From Bacteroidia bacterium (GTDB taxonomy: Bacteria > Bacteroidota > Bacteroidia > Bacteroidales > Azobacteroidaceae): DNA of 5,537 nt. The first letter of the stretch is position 1. Each line of letters begins with the position of its first letter. Positions 5,411 through 5,537 of this stretch are shown piece by piece. Both the position numbers and the translations under genes were made by a program. The notes under the pieces are model-generated. The model had not been told where the DNA came from, searched no databases, and worked only from the letters and a program-made list of their open reading frames with translations. Location: assembly GCA_025996695.1 (NCBI GenBank), contig BNTP01000154.1, forward strand, positions 1 through 5,537, written 5' to 3'.

Positions 5411-5537
5411 GTGCGACAAGCCGTCGTCGAAACAATTGTTCAGCAAGCGAGACTGAACCTATTATTCCGTTAATAGTAGCCTAAAGAGGCGTGCGACCGG
5501 AGTAATCCGGTAGTGCGAAGCCCTCTTGCAAAGTCCC
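5411..5537 (+). ncRNA. Structured RNA, possibly group II intron 5' end (cut by window)
   Basis: The segment starts GTGCGAC, the usual 5' end of group II introns, and breaks sharply from the A/T-rich sequence before it. Four hairpins follow one another: CGAC/GTCG (5414-5417/5423-5426), GTTCAG/CTGAAC (5438-5443/5453-5458), CTATTA/TAATAG (5459-5464/5471-5476), and AAGAGG/CCTCTT (5484-5489/5522-5527) enclosing ACCGGA-GTAA-TCCGGT (5496-5511) with a GNRA tetraloop. This would be part of intron domain I; CCTAAAG at 5480-5486 resembles a tetraloop-receptor strand. No long open frame is seen on either strand. Domain V, the 3' AY end and any reverse transcriptase gene would lie beyond the window. The alternative is a free-standing RNA made from the promoter at 5371-5401. 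RNase P RNA, tmRNA and SRP RNA do not fit. Confidence 0.45.

Noticed and set aside
5411..5537. RNase P RNA, tmRNA or SRP RNA
   Set aside because: The GAGGAAAGTCCGGGC core of RNase P is absent (only GCAAAGTCCC appears, and too far from the start). The tmRNA 5' end and the SRP GGAAGCAG core are also missing.

Overview
The window looks like chromosomal DNA from an uncultured member of the Bacteroidetes, most likely Bacteroidales. Three things point there: promoter-like sites of the Bacteroidetes type (TTTG, 19-20 bases, TAnnTTTG), no clear Shine-Dalgarno sequences in front of the genes, and a DUF4294 protein, a family I know from this phylum. The genus cannot be fixed from the sequence.

All convincing protein genes lie on the minus strand. 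Read in their own direction (right to left) they are: a secreted glycoside hydrolase family 2 beta-galactosidase-like enzyme (5008-2996), a CYTH-domain protein (2983-2516), an exported DUF4294 protein (2411-1767), and, after a 217-base gap, the tRNA methylthiotransferase gene miaB (1549-212). The first three are closely spaced and probably form one transcript. Their functions are not obviously linked. An open frame begins 4 bases after the miaB stop and runs off the left end; it is weakly supported.

The gaps hold more structure than usual. Between miaB and the DUF4294 gene there is a plus-strand promoter followed by a 13-bp hairpin whose G-T pairs only work in plus-strand RNA, so a small RNA is likely. 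The 529 bases right of the GH2 gene contain a heptamer repeat array filling its 5' leader, promoter-like sites on both strands, a second short hairpin RNA candidate, and at the right edge a strongly structured plus-strand segment beginning GTGCGAC. That segment may be the 5' end of a group II intron, cut by the window end.

There are four repeat features. Bases 1-63 are a perfect inverted copy of an internal part of miaB (638-700), which may be an assembly or amplification chimera. A 7-bp array encodes the hydrophobic core of the DUF4294 signal peptide. A different 7-bp array forms the GH2 leader. A REP-like palindrome sits in frame inside the GH2 coding sequence. No tRNA, rRNA, CRISPR array or transposase gene is visible.
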